DNA of 64,000 nucleotides from JAWLBM01 sp041687675 (GTDB lineage Bacteria > Pseudomonadota > Alphaproteobacteria > Rhizobiales > Pleomorphomonadaceae). The stretch is from assembly GCA_041687675.1 (NCBI GenBank), contig JAWLBM010000001.1, forward strand, positions 1 through 64,000, read 5' to 3'. Positions 34,811 to 45,451 of this stretch are shown piece by piece (the first letter of the stretch is position 1; each line of letters begins with the position of its first letter). Under the pieces are notes generated by a model, which searched no databases, had not been told where the DNA came from, and saw nothing but the letters and a program-made list of their open reading frames with translations. The position numbers were made by a program, and so were the translations under genes.

Positions 34811-35437
34811 TCAGGCCGCCGCCGGGGCCTGGTAGGTCCACACCCGCGCCGGCGGAAGGTTCATCAGGATCCAGTCGCTGACGTCAAGCGACCAGCGGCC
34901 GGGCTCCGCCGGCACCGGCGGCACCAGGGCGTAGGAGAACTGCACCAGCGGCCGGCCGGGCGGGACGAGGTCCATCACCCGGGAGACGAGGTCGCGGCGC
35001 TCCTCCATCGGGCGGGTGAACAGGGGGAGGCTGGAGACGACGGCGGCGACGGGGCCGACCTCGTGGCGCGCCAGGGTGGCGGCGAGGTCGTAGGCGTCGC
35101 CCTCGATCACGCGAAGGCCGCGGAAGCGGCGGGAGATGTGGCGGGCGAACTCGCCGTTGTACTCGACGGCGACCAGCCGCTCGGGCTCGACGCCGCGCTC
35201 GATCAGGGCGGCGGTGACGGCGCCGGTGCCCGGTCCGAGCTCGACGACCACGCCGGGCCAGGAGCCGTCGATGCGGGCGGCCATCGCCCGGGCTAGGGAG
35301 CGTCCGGAGGGACTGACGGCGCCGGTGGTCAGCGGCTTCGACGCCCAGGTGCGGAAGAAGCGCATCTCGTCCGCGACCAGCGCCCCGATGCGCTTCACCT
35401 CCTCGCGCGGATCCCGTCGCAGCCGCTCGGCTCCCAT
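34811..35437 (-). CDS. pmtA: Phospholipid N-methyltransferase PmtA
   Basis: A 208-residue SAM-dependent methyltransferase of the Sinorhizobium/Agrobacterium type that converts phosphatidylethanolamine to phosphatidylcholine in three steps. The SAM-binding loop is VVVELGPGTGAVT near residue 64, followed by VAVEYNGEFARHI and a late VVSSLPLF; the N-terminal segment FFRTWASKPLTTGAVSPSGR is characteristic for this group. Start ATG 35437. It lies 136 bp behind dnaJ on the same strand and may be read from the dnaKJ transcript. Peripheral inner-membrane location is expected. Confidence 0.9.
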   Translation of the reverse strand: MGAERLRRDPREEVKRIGALVADEMRFFRTWASKPLTTGAVSPSGRSLARAMAARIDGSWPGVVVELGPGTGAVTAALIERGVEPERLVAVEYNGEFARHISRRFRGLRVIEGDAYDLAATLARHEVGPVAAVVSSLPLFTRPMEERRDLVSRVMDLVPPGRPLVQFSYALVPPVPAEPGRWSLDVSDWILMNLPPARVWTYQAPAAA

Positions 35438-35573
35438 CCTCGTCCTCCCTGTCGGTCGGGGCCGCCGCGCCCGCCGGCGATGCCGGGTCCGTCGGCCGTC
35501 GCGACGCTGGCGCGCCGCCATGGCGATATTGTGGTGCGCCGGTTCACGACCGCGTCAGCGGCCGGCCGTCCCC

Positions 35574-36695
35574 TCAGCCGCCGAAGAAGTCGCGCACCTT
35601 GGAGAAGAAGCCGGCGGATTCCGGGTGCGTGTCGCCGGACGACTCCCGCTCGAACTCCTCCAAGAGCTCGCGCTGCCGGCGCGACAGGCTCTGCGGCGTC
35701 TCCACCACCACCGTGATGTACATGTCGCCCTTGTCGCGCGAGCGCAGCACCGGCATCCCCTGGCCGCGCAGGCGGAACTGCTTGCCGGTCTGGGTGCCCT
35801 CCGGAACGCGCACCTTGGTCTTCTCGCCGGAGATGGTCGGCACCTCGAAGGCGCCGCCGAGGGCGGCGGTGGTCATCGAGACCGGCACCCGGCAGTAGAG
35901 GTCGGCGCCGTCGCGCTGGAAGAAGGCGTGCGGCTTCAGGCTGACGAAGATGTAGAGGTCGCCCGGCGGGCCGCCGCGCAGGCCCGCCTCGCCCTCGCCG
36001 GCGAGGCGGATGCGGGTGCCGTCCTCGATGCCGGCGGGAATGTTGACCGAGAGCGTGCGCTCCTCGGTGGTGCGGCCGGTGCCGGCGCAGACGTCGCAGG
36101 GGTCCTGGATGGTGGTGCCGCGGCCGTGGCAGGTCGGGCAGGTCCGCTCGATGGTGAAGAAGCCCTGGGTCGCCCGCACCTTGCCCATGCCGCCGCAGAT
36201 GCGGCAGGTGGTCGGCTGGGTGCCCGGCTTGGCGCCGGAGCCGCTGCAGGCGGTGCAGGTGATCGAGGTCGGGACGTTGATCTCGACGGTCTTGCCGGCG
36301 TAGGCGTCCTCGAGGGTGAGGTCGTCGAGGTTGTAGCGCAGGTCCGCCCCGCGCTCGCGGCCGCCGGAACGCGAACGCCGGCCGCCCATGAACTCGCCAA
36401 AGATGTCGTCGAAGATGTCGGCCATGGACGAGAAGCCGTCGCCCATGCCGCCCGGCCCGCCCATGCCGTTCTCGAAGGCCGCGTGGCCGAATCGGTCGTA
36501 GGCCGCCCGCTTCTGCGGGTCCTTCAGGACCTCGTAGGCCTCGCCGGCCTCCTTGAACTTCGCCTCGGCGGCCGTGTCCCCCGGATTGCGGTCGGGGTGG
36601 AGCTGCATTGCCAGCTTGCGGAACGCGGACTTCAGCGTCTTCTCGTCCGCGTCGCGTGGCACGCCGAGAACGTCGTAGTAGTCGCGCTTTGCCAT
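35574..36695 (-). CDS. dnaJ: Chaperone DnaJ
   Basis: Full-length class A J-protein of 373 residues that delivers clients to DnaK and stimulates its ATPase. J domain at 1-70 with HPD in MQLHPDRNPG, Gly/Phe-rich linker (FENGMGGPGGMGDGF), four zinc-finger repeats (CTACSGSG, CRICGGMG, CPTCHGRG, CDVCAGTG; about residues 145-210) and two beta C-terminal domains. It follows dnaK after 97 bp that contain a hairpin. Confidence 0.98.
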   Translation of the reverse strand: MAKRDYYDVLGVPRDADEKTLKSAFRKLAMQLHPDRNPGDTAAEAKFKEAGEAYEVLKDPQKRAAYDRFGHAAFENGMGGPGGMGDGFSSMADIFDDIFGEFMGGRRSRSGGRERGADLRYNLDDLTLEDAYAGKTVEINVPTSITCTACSGSGAKPGTQPTTCRICGGMGKVRATQGFFTIERTCPTCHGRGTTIQDPCDVCAGTGRTTEERTLSVNIPAGIEDGTRIRLAGEGEAGLRGGPPGDLYIFVSLKPHAFFQRDGADLYCRVPVSMTTAALGGAFEVPTISGEKTKVRVPEGTQTGKQFRLRGQGMPVLRSRDKGDMYITVVVETPQSLSRRQRELLEEFERESSGDTHPESAGFFSKVRDFFGG

Positions 36696-36742
36696 TCGTC
36701 AGATGTCCTCGACCAAGGAAAGGCGGCCGCCCGGATCGAAAA

Positions 36743-36770
36743 CGGCTCCCCCCCGACCGGGGGAGAGCCG
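36743..36770 (-). terminator. Hairpin between dnaK and dnaJ
   Basis: CGGCTC-CCCCC pairs with GGGGG-(A)-GAGCCG around a short loop, leaving one bulged base. There is no T-run. It may stabilise the dnaK message or partly terminate, giving more DnaK than DnaJ. Confidence 0.45.
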
Positions 36771-36792
36771 CTGCGCCTCGCGCCTGACGGCG

Positions 36793-38694
<1,902 letters not shown>

Positions 38695-38827
38695 GTCTAT
38701 TCTCCTTTCGGCAGACCGCCCGGACCCTCGGCGAGGCGTCCGATCGAGGCCGGAAAGCCGGCCGGTCCCCTTCGAAACACTGGGATTGCCCGGGGCGCCC
38801 CCGCCTCCGGTGCTGGTTTCCCCGGCT

Positions 38828-38856
38828 ATATAAGAGGGGGCCGGCGGGGCTGCAAG
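38828..38856 (-). promoter_or_regulatory. RpoH (sigma-32) heat-shock promoter of dnaK
   Basis: On the minus strand CTTG (38856-38853), 18-bp spacer, CTTATAT (38834-38828): exact match to the alphaproteobacterial heat-shock consensus CTTG-N17/18-CYTATNT. It is 134 bp before the dnaK ATG. The other side of the 329-bp gap 38695-39023 holds a GANTC site (GAATC, 38922-38926) and no clear promoter for the divergent SPFH gene. Confidence 0.75.
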
Positions 38857-39023
38857 ACGGCGGATCACACCGCCGTGAGAGCGGCGGCCGGCAGCGCACG
38901 ATTCGGTAACGCGCATACCGTAGAATCACCATGGTTGCCGGGACGGGAGCTGCCGGACACACCGGATCGCACCGGGATGGACCCGGCGGCGGCCCGGCGG
39001 TCCGGAAACATCGGGGTGGGGCC

Positions 39024-40802
39024 ATGGTCTGGATCATCGCGGGCGCCGTCGCCCTGCTGCTCGGGTTCATCGTGATGTCGCGGAGCGCGTCCGCCGGGTC
39101 CGGCCCGCGGGCCCTGATCGCGCGGCTCGGACGGACCGCCGGCCCGCTCGCCCTCGTCGCTGCGGGGCTCATCCTGCTGGCGACAACGTCCTTCGTCTCC
39201 GTCGGCGCCGACCGGGTCGGCCACCTGAAGCGCGTCTACGCCTTCGAGGAACTCCCGCCCGGGCGCGTGGTCGCGCTGCCGGGCCAGAAAGGGCCGCAGG
39301 CCGACGTCCTCGGCCCCGGCTTCCACTTCATCCCGTTGGTCCGGGTGCTCTACGACTTCGAGGAGTTCCCCCTGGTCGAGGTCCCGGAGGGCTACTACGG
39401 CCAGGTCACCGCCGTCGACGGGCAGCCGATGCCGGCGGGCATGTACATGGCGCCGGCGATCCCCGACGAGCGGGTCGCCGACATGCTCAACGCCCGGACC
39501 TTCCTGACCGACGGCGGCTACCGCGGCCCCCAGGAGACGGTGCTGAAGCCGGGCTCCTACCGGCTGAACCGCTACCTGTTCGACGTTTCGGTGAGCGACC
39601 GGACCGCGGCCACCGTGATCCCCGCCGGGCACGTGGGCGTGGTCAAGTCGAACGTGGCGACGCCCGGCATCGCCTGCCGCGAGGAGGTGGTTTCCGCGAC
39701 CACGGAGGAGGACGTCGAATCCCTCTCCGTGCCGCTGGTCCCGACCGGTTGCGTCGGGATCTGGAAGGAGCCGCTGCTGCCGGGCGCCTACTATATGAAC
39801 CGGCGCGCCTACGAGGTGGAACTCGTCGAGACCCGGGTGCAGACCTGGGAGTTCAAGGGCGGCTACACCAAGCGCAGCGTCGATCTCAGCGTCGACCAGC
39901 AGGGCAACATCCGCCAGGACCAGCGCACGACCGAGGAGCAGGTGCCGCCCGGCGCGGCGGACCGCGCGGTGTTCGTCAAGATCGAGGGCTGGGACATCCC
40001 GGTCGAGCTTCGCGTCCTCGTGCAGGTCGATCCGCAGGACGCCCCCGTGGTGGTCGGCTCGGTCGGCGGCCTCAAGGAGGTGGAGGACCGGATCCTGGTG
40101 CCGGCGATCCGGTCGATCGTGCGCAACGTCGCCGGCTCGGCGATCCGCGCGCCGGCCCGCAACGCCGACGGCTCCCTGGAGGTGCCGGCCCGGTTCGAGG
40201 TCCGCCCGACCCGGGTGCTCGACCTCATCGACAACCGCGAGGCGCTGGAGCAGACCATCGAGGCGATCACCAAGGTCGAGGGCGCCAAGGCCGGCGTCGA
40301 CGTCCGCGAGATCCGGCTGGGCGAGCCGGCGATCCCGCCGGAGATCCTGATCCCGCGGCTGCGCCAGCAACTCGCCGACCAGCTCAGCCAGGCCTACGTC
40401 CGGGAAACGGCCGCCCAGAATGAGCGCATCAAGACCGAGCAGGCGCGATCCACGGCCGAGGAGCAGCCGCGGCTGGTCGAGAGCCAGATCGCCGTCCAGG
40501 TGGCGCACCAGCGCGAGCAGGAGCGGGAGGCGCTGGGCCGCGCCGAGCGCAAGTTCCTCGAGGAACTGGCGAAGGGCCAGTCCGCCCAGGCCGGCGTGCT
40601 CGGACAGGACCGCGTGGCGATGCTGCAGGCGATGGACAAGGTGCTCGCCACCCTGGAGCGGCGGCCCGAGATCGTCGGCCTGATCACCCGCCTCGTGCCC
40701 CAGACCGTCGTCACCGGCGGCAGCGGCGGGCTCGACAGCGCCGCCGCGATCCTCGGCCAGACGCTGATGAACGCGACCGGCCAGGGCGGCGGACCGCCCT
40801 GA
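39024..40802 (+). CDS. SPFH/band 7 domain membrane protein
   Basis: A 592-residue protein with two membrane helices (residues 1-19 and about 38-60), then an extended SPFH/band 7 region (about 58-430) and a coiled-coil tail (about 435-545) rich in Arg and Glu, ending in a hydrophobic glycine/proline-rich tip. SPFH proteins build large ring scaffolds in membranes and often guard proteases or order lipids. It is longer than typical stomatins or HflK/C and has no adjacent NfeD or HflC partner. Start ATG 39024 after GGGGTGGGG. Divergent from dnaK. The role is unknown. Confidence 0.85.
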   Translation: MVWIIAGAVALLLGFIVMSRSASAGSGPRALIARLGRTAGPLALVAAGLILLATTSFVSVGADRVGHLKRVYAFEELPPGRVVALPGQKGPQADVLGPGFHFIPLVRVLYDFEEFPLVEVPEGYYGQVTAVDGQPMPAGMYMAPAIPDERVADMLNARTFLTDGGYRGPQETVLKPGSYRLNRYLFDVSVSDRTAATVIPAGHVGVVKSNVATPGIACREEVVSATTEEDVESLSVPLVPTGCVGIWKEPLLPGAYYMNRRAYEVELVETRVQTWEFKGGYTKRSVDLSVDQQGNIRQDQRTTEEQVPPGAADRAVFVKIEGWDIPVELRVLVQVDPQDAPVVVGSVGGLKEVEDRILVPAIRSIVRNVAGSAIRAPARNADGSLEVPARFEVRPTRVLDLIDNREALEQTIEAITKVEGAKAGVDVREIRLGEPAIPPEILIPRLRQQLADQLSQAYVRETAAQNERIKTEQARSTAEEQPRLVESQIAVQVAHQREQEREALGRAERKFLEELAKGQSAQAGVLGQDRVAMLQAMDKVLATLERRPEIVGLITRLVPQTVVTGGSGGLDSAAAILGQTLMNATGQGGGPP

Positions 40803-40817
40803 CCGGCGAAGGTCGGC

Positions 40818-41195
40818 TCAGCTCGCGGCCGGAGCCGGCGTCATCCAGCCCATGACCGCCCCGGTCGCATCCTGCACGATGGCGATCCGGCCGACGCTCT
40901 CGACCACGAAGGGCGGGCGGATGATCCTGCCGCCGGCGGCGGTCGCCCGCTCGAGGGCGCCGTCGAGGTCGTCCACGTGCAGGTAGGTGAACCAGAGGTT
41001 CGTCGGCCCCTCGGTGAACTGCATCATGCCGCCGGCGGGCTGCTCCGCGCCCGGCGGCGAGAACACCCAGTAGGTGCCCTCCGACATCGGCATTGCGGAG
41101 AAGGTCCAGCCGATCGTCTTGGCGTAGAAGGCCTTGGAGGCCTCCACGTCGCTGGTCATCAGCTCGTTCCAGTAGACGTATCCGTTTCCTGGCAT
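40818..41195 (-). CDS. VOC family protein (glyoxalase/bleomycin resistance-like)
   Basis: A 125-residue single-module VOC protein: YVYWNELMTSDVEASKAFYAKTIGW at the first beta-alpha-beta unit (positions 6-30), then the second with WFTYLHVDDLDGALERA and VGRIAIVQDATGAVMGWM. Such proteins dimerise to form metal sites for varied chemistry, including small enzymes and binding proteins; no specific reaction can be assigned. Its stop codon is 15 bp from that of the convergent SPFH gene. Confidence 0.88.
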   Translation of the reverse strand: MPGNGYVYWNELMTSDVEASKAFYAKTIGWTFSAMPMSEGTYWVFSPPGAEQPAGGMMQFTEGPTNLWFTYLHVDDLDGALERATAAGGRIIRPPFVVESVGRIAIVQDATGAVMGWMTPAPAAS

Positions 41196-41332
41196 GTTCC
41201 GCCTCCCGCGGATTGCGGGCCGGCATCGTCGGCCCGGGCGGGCAGGGTGTCGCGAACCCCGCGGGTTGGCAAGCCGTGCCTCGGGCCCCGACGGGGCCGG
41301 AAGGCTCGCCGGGTCCGGACGGCGCACCGGGT

Positions 41333-41983
41333 TCAGAGCATGCGGGAGTCCCGGCCCGGCCGGCTGCGGTAGCCGGGCAGGGTCCAGCCGAACACCAGCG
41401 CCCCGGCGCGGACCGCGAAGGCGATCGCCGCCCCGCCGACGGCCGCCGCCCAGAAGGGCACGCCGAGGCGGACCATCAGCACGTGGGCGGCGGCGCCCGC
41501 GAAGGCGGCGGTGATGTAGACCTCGCGGCGGATCAGCACCGAGGGCTCTCCGGCGATGACGTCGCGGATGACGCCGCCGAAGGCCGCGGTCATGCCGCCC
41601 ATGATGATCGCCGGCACCGCCGGCGCGCCGGCGGCGAGGGCCTTCGCCGTCCCCATGATGGCGTAGGACGACATGCCCACCGCGTCGGCCCACAGCAGCA
41701 GGCGGTAGCGCGACCAGGTACGGTAGAACCAGTGGGCGGTGAAGAAGACCGCGACCGCGGCGAGGATCGCCACCACCGCGTAGGTCGGCTCGCGGATCCA
41801 GAAGATCGGCAGCTGGCCGAGCAGGATGTCGCGGAGCGTCCCGCCGCCGAGGCCGGCGGCGAGCCCGAAGAAGCAGAAGGCGACGATGTCGAGTTCCTTG
41901 CGGCTGGCGGCGAGCGCGCCCGTCACCGCGAACACGGCGACGCCGACGTAGTCGAGCACCCCGAGGATCGTCGCCGCATCCAT
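41333..41983 (-). CDS. TRIC/UPF0126 family cation channel
   Basis: A 216-residue inner-membrane protein with seven helices made of a repeated three-helix unit. The glycine-rich repeats are GLAAGLGGGTLRDILLGQ and GMTAAFGGVIRDVIAGE, as in bacterial homologues of trimeric intracellular cation (TRIC) channels, thought to pass K+ or Na+. The C-terminal tail is short and basic. It sits between the VOC gene and grpE on the same strand, 48 bp behind grpE's stop, so it could be part of the grpE transcript. Confidence 0.88.
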   Translation of the reverse strand: MDAATILGVLDYVGVAVFAVTGALAASRKELDIVAFCFFGLAAGLGGGTLRDILLGQLPIFWIREPTYAVVAILAAVAVFFTAHWFYRTWSRYRLLLWADAVGMSSYAIMGTAKALAAGAPAVPAIIMGGMTAAFGGVIRDVIAGEPSVLIRREVYITAAFAGAAAHVLMVRLGVPFWAAAVGGAAIAFAVRAGALVFGWTLPGYRSRPGRDSRML

Positions 41984-42031
41984 CCGCCGCCCCCGCCCCG
42001 TGCATGGCCGGGCGGAGCGCCGCCCGCGCCG

Positions 42032-42661
42032 TCAGACGCTGCGATCGACCCGGGCCCCGGCCTCCGGCGCCGCCTCGCCCTCGCCCTGGGCCTCCGCCTT
42101 CGGCGCCGGCTTCGGCCCGCCGCGGCCGACGCCGACCATGGCCGGGCGCAGCACCCGCTCGCCGATCTTGTAGCCGGCCTGCATGACCTGCACCACCGTG
42201 CCGTTCGGCACCTCGCTGTTCGGCACCTCGAACATCGCCTGGTGGAAGTTCGGGTCGAACCGCTCGCCGACCGGGTCCACCTTGCTGACGCCGTGCTTCT
42301 CGAGCGTCTTCAGGAGCTCCCGCTCGGTCATCTCGACGCCCTCGAGCAGCGACTTCAGCGCAGGGTCGGCGGTCCCGCGCGCCTCGGCCGGCACCGACTC
42401 GAGCGCCCGGGCGAGGTTGTCGCCGACCGACAGGATGTCGCGGGCGAAACCGGCGACCGCGTAGGAGCGGGTGTCGGCGATCTCCCGCTCGGTGCGCCGG
42501 CGCAGGTTCTCCATGTCGGCGAGGGTGCGCAGCATCTGGTCCCTGAGGTTCGCCGCCTCGGCCTCGAGCTCGGCCACCCGCGCCTCGGCGTCGGTCGCCG
42601 CGTCGGGTCCGGCGCCTCCGCTCTCCGGCGCCGCGGTGTCGGTCCTGGTCTCGTCGCTCAT
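42032..42661 (-). CDS. grpE: Nucleotide exchange factor GrpE
   Basis: A 209-residue co-chaperone that releases ADP from DnaK. An acidic N-terminal extension and long coiled coil (about 28-95, ELEAEAANLRDQMLRTLADMENLRRR split across heptads) are followed by the compact beta domain with KHGVSKVDPVGERFDPNFH and the VQVMQAGYKIGERVLRPAMV signature. hrcA is 134 bp upstream on the same strand; a possible heat-shock promoter lies between. Confidence 0.97.
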   Translation of the reverse strand: MSDETRTDTAAPESGGAGPDAATDAEARVAELEAEAANLRDQMLRTLADMENLRRRTEREIADTRSYAVAGFARDILSVGDNLARALESVPAEARGTADPALKSLLEGVEMTERELLKTLEKHGVSKVDPVGERFDPNFHQAMFEVPNSEVPNGTVVQVMQAGYKIGERVLRPAMVGVGRGGPKPAPKAEAQGEGEAAPEAGARVDRSV

Positions 42662-42742
42662 CGGATGTCCTCGTGGATCGGAACGGGCCGGCGGGGGCGC
42701 GCTCGCGCGGCGGCCGGCGGAAGATCGGTTCGTCGGCCCCGG

Positions 42743-42771
42743 ATTTGAGGCCTCGCGCGGCGAAAATCAAG
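42743..42771 (-). promoter_or_regulatory. Weak RpoH-like promoter of grpE
   Basis: On the minus strand CTTG (42771-42768), 18-bp spacer, CTCAAAT (42749-42743); two of the six defined -10 positions differ from CYTATNT. It is 82 bp before the grpE start. Confidence 0.35.
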
Positions 42772-42795
42772 GCGGTCGGGCGCCAACGGCACGGA

Positions 42796-43878
42796 TCAGC
42801 CGAGGATCCGGCCCACCAGCCGGGCGGTGTAGTCCACCATCGGCACCACCCGCGCGTAGTTGAGCCGCGTCGGCCCGATGACGCCGATGACGCCGATCAC
42901 CTGCTGCTCGCTGTCGCGGTAGGGCGAGACCACGAAGGAGGAGCCGGAGAGCCCGAACAGCTTGTTCTCCGAGCCGATGAAGATGCGCACCCCGTCGCCC
43001 GAGTCGGCGAGGCCGAGCAGCTGGATGAGGTCGCGGTCGGTCTCCAGCTCGTCGAACAGCGTGCGGATGCGCTCGAGGTCCTCGGCGGCGCGCACGTCCT
43101 CGAGGAGGTTGGCGCGCCCGCGGACGATGAGAGTCGAGGCGCGCTCGCCGGGCACCTCCGCCCAGGAGGCGAGGCCGGCGTCGACGAGGCGGCGGGTGAG
43201 GGCGTCCAGCTCCTGCCGCTTCTCCGCCGAGACGCGCTCCAGCTCGCCGCGCACCTCGGCGAGCGTCCGCCCGCGCACGACGCCGTTGAGGTAGTTGGAG
43301 GCCTCCACCAGCGCCGAGGGCGGCAGGTCGGGCGGCAGGTCGATCAGCCGGTTCTCCACCGCGCCGTTCTCGCCGACCAGGACGACGATGCCCCGGGTCG
43401 GCTCGATGCGGACGAATTCCACGTGCTTCAGCCGCATGTCGGACTTGGCGGTCACCACCACGCCGGCGCCGCGGGAGAGGCCGGACAGCAGCTGGCTCGC
43501 TTCGGTCAGCACCGCCTCGATGGTTTTGCCCGAGCCGCCGGCCCGGACCTTCGCCTCGATGGCGCTGCGCTCCTCGCCGGTCAGGTCGCCGATCTCCAGC
43601 ATGGCGTCGACGAAGAAGCGCAGGCCCCGCTCGGTGGGCAGGCGCCCGGCGGAGGTGTGCGGGGCGTAGATGAGGCCGGCGTGCTCGAGGTCCGCCATCA
43701 CGTTGCGCACGCTCGCCGGCGACAGCGGCGCAGACAGCAGCCGGGCGACGTTGCGGCTGCCGGCGGGCTCGCCGGTCTCCAGGTAGGTGTCGACGATGCG
43801 CCGGAAAATCTCCCGCGAGCGGGCGTCGAGGTCGCGCAGGCTTCCGGCCGGGCTGTCGAAGGTCACGTCGTTCTTCAT
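42796..43878 (-). CDS. hrcA: Heat-inducible transcription repressor HrcA
   Basis: A 360-residue repressor that binds CIRCE elements and is released when GroEL is busy. N-terminal winged helix (about 15-85: LDARSREIFRRIVDTYLETG, PLSPASVRNVMADLEHAG, SAGRLPTERGLRFFVD), a GAF-like central domain and the C-terminal VIGVIGPTRLNYARVVPMVD. Start ATG 43878. No CIRCE (TTAGCACTC dyad) was found upstream of hrcA, dnaK or grpE, so in this window it has no visible target; groESL may be the target elsewhere. Divergent from rph. Confidence 0.97.
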   Translation of the reverse strand: MKNDVTFDSPAGSLRDLDARSREIFRRIVDTYLETGEPAGSRNVARLLSAPLSPASVRNVMADLEHAGLIYAPHTSAGRLPTERGLRFFVDAMLEIGDLTGEERSAIEAKVRAGGSGKTIEAVLTEASQLLSGLSRGAGVVVTAKSDMRLKHVEFVRIEPTRGIVVLVGENGAVENRLIDLPPDLPPSALVEASNYLNGVVRGRTLAEVRGELERVSAEKRQELDALTRRLVDAGLASWAEVPGERASTLIVRGRANLLEDVRAAEDLERIRTLFDELETDRDLIQLLGLADSGDGVRIFIGSENKLFGLSGSSFVVSPYRDSEQQVIGVIGVIGPTRLNYARVVPMVDYTARLVGRILG

Positions 43879-43955
43879 CCCTGGCGCGGCGCTGCCGCGA
43901 TCGTTCAGATCGGCCCCGCATGTTATGCGCGCCGCGGGGGATGGCAAGTCGGGCT

Positions 43956-43984
43956 TTACGCCGCCGCCGGCCGGGGTCTACAAG
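43956..43984 (+). promoter_or_regulatory. Probable promoter of rph-rdgB-hemW (TTACGC-N17-TACAAG)
   Basis: TTACGC (43956-43961), 17-bp spacer, TACAAG (43979-43984), 59 bp before the rph ATG; same layout as the mscL and rpmI promoters. Confidence 0.5.
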
Positions 43985-44042
43985 ACCGCGACGACAGCCC
44001 CGCCGCCGCGCGGGCTCCTCCGGACCCCAGGATACCCGACCC

Positions 44043-44762
44043 ATGCGCCCATCCCGCCGCGCCCCCGACCAGCTCAGGCCCGTCTCGCTGGAACGCGGCT
44101 TCTCCCGCCACGCCGAGGGCTCCTGCCTGGTGAAGTTCGGCGATACCCATGTGCTCGTCACCGCCTCGCTGGAGGAGAAGGTGCCGCCCTGGCTGCGCGG
44201 CGGCGGAAAGGGCTGGGTGACGGCCGAATACGGCATGCTGCCGCGCTCCACACACGAGCGCACCCGCCGCGAGGCGGCCGCCGGCAAGCAGTCCGGCCGC
44301 AGCCTCGAGGTCCAGCGCCTGATCGGCCGCAGCCTGCGCGCCGTGGTCGACCTGATCGCCCTCGGCGAGAAGCAGATCACCCTCGATTGCGACGTGCTGC
44401 AGGCCGACGGCGGCACCCGCACCGCGGCGATCACCGGCGCCTTCGTCGCCCTCAACGACTGCGTCGAGTGGATGCGCGCCCGCGGCATGATCGCCCCCTC
44501 GGCGAAGGTGCTGCGCGACCATGTCGCGGCCGTCTCCTGCGGCGTCTTCGAGGGCACCCCGGTGCTCGACCTCGACTATGACGAGGACAGCGCCGCCGAG
44601 ACCGACGCCAACTTCGTGATGACCGGCTCCGGCGGCATCGTCGAGATCCAGGCCACGGCCGAGGGCGCCCCCTTCAGCGAAGCGGAGCTGGCCGCCATGC
44701 TGGCGCTGGCGAAGGGGGGCATCGCCGAGCTGGTCGCCCTGCAGAAGGCCGCCGTCGCCTGA
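44043..44762 (+). CDS. rph: Ribonuclease PH
   Basis: Phosphorolytic 3'-5' exoribonuclease, 239 residues, that trims tRNA precursors and rRNA as a hexamer. Motifs: MRPSRRAPDQLRPVSLERGF, GDTHVLVTASLEE, the substrate-binding GWVTAEYGMLPRSTHERTRRE, and the catalytic DCDVLQADGGTRTAAITGAF. First gene of a three-gene run with rdgB (8 bp later) and hemW. Confidence 0.98.
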   Translation: MRPSRRAPDQLRPVSLERGFSRHAEGSCLVKFGDTHVLVTASLEEKVPPWLRGGGKGWVTAEYGMLPRSTHERTRREAAAGKQSGRSLEVQRLIGRSLRAVVDLIALGEKQITLDCDVLQADGGTRTAAITGAFVALNDCVEWMRARGMIAPSAKVLRDHVAAVSCGVFEGTPVLDLDYDEDSAAETDANFVMTGSGGIVEIQATAEGAPFSEAELAAMLALAKGGIAELVALQKAAVA

Positions 44763-44770
44763 GGACCGCC

Positions 44771-45451
44771 ATGACCGCAATGCCCGCTCCGCGCAGGATC
44801 GACGGCCGCCGGCTGCTGCTCGCCACCCACAACAAGGGGAAGATCGGCGAACTGCGGTTCCTGCTCGGCGACCTTCCGATCGAACTGGTCACCGCCGGCG
44901 AGCTCGGGCTGCCCGAGCCCGCCGAGACCGGCACCACCTTCGTCGAGAACGCCCGCATCAAGGCGCTCGCCGCGGCGACAGCCGCGGGCGAGCCGGCGCT
45001 TGCCGACGACAGCGGCCTCTGCGTCGAGGCCCTGGACGGCGCCCCTGGCGTCCACACCGCCGACTGGGCCGGCCCGGACCGCGACTGGGACCGGGCGATG
45101 CGCCTCGTCGAGGAGGAACTTTCCGCCCGCGGCGCGAGCCGCCCGGAACAGCGGCGGGCGAGGTTCGTCTCCCTGCTCTGCCTGGCCTGGCCGGACGGGC
45201 ACACCCAGGAGTATCTCGGCGAGCGCGAGGGCACCCTCGTCTGGCCGGGCCGGCGCGGCGGCGTCGCCTTCGGCTACGACCCGGTGTTCATGCCCGCGGG
45301 CGAGACGCGCACCTTCGGCGAGATGCAGCCCGCCGAGAAGCACGGCTCGATCTGGGGGCCGCCGGGGCCGCTCTCCCACCGCTCGCGCTCGCTGGCCCGG
45401 CTCGTCGCCGAGGCGTTCCCCGCCGGCACCCGCCCGGGCGCCGCCCGATGA
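44771..45451 (+). CDS. rdgB: Non-canonical purine NTP pyrophosphatase (RdgB/HAM1)
   Basis: A 226-residue house-cleaning enzyme that hydrolyses ITP, XTP and dITP to monophosphates. Substrate loop ATHNKGKIGELRFLL, the metal site ETGTTFVENARIKA and LADDSGLCVEALDGAPGVHT, and GYDPVFMP near the end define the family. Start ATG 44771, or ATG 44780 three codons later. hemW begins within its last codons (ATGA overlap). Confidence 0.96.
   Translation: MTAMPAPRRIDGRRLLLATHNKGKIGELRFLLGDLPIELVTAGELGLPEPAETGTTFVENARIKALAAATAAGEPALADDSGLCVEALDGAPGVHTADWAGPDRDWDRAMRLVEEELSARGASRPEQRRARFVSLLCLAWPDGHTQEYLGEREGTLVWPGRRGGVAFGYDPVFMPAGETRTFGEMQPAEKHGSIWGPPGPLSHRSRSLARLVAEAFPAGTRPGAAR

Noticed and set aside
43879..44042. 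CIRCE element between hrcA and rph
   Set aside because: No TTAGCACTC/GAGTGCTAA dyad is present; only the promoter-like boxes for rph were found.
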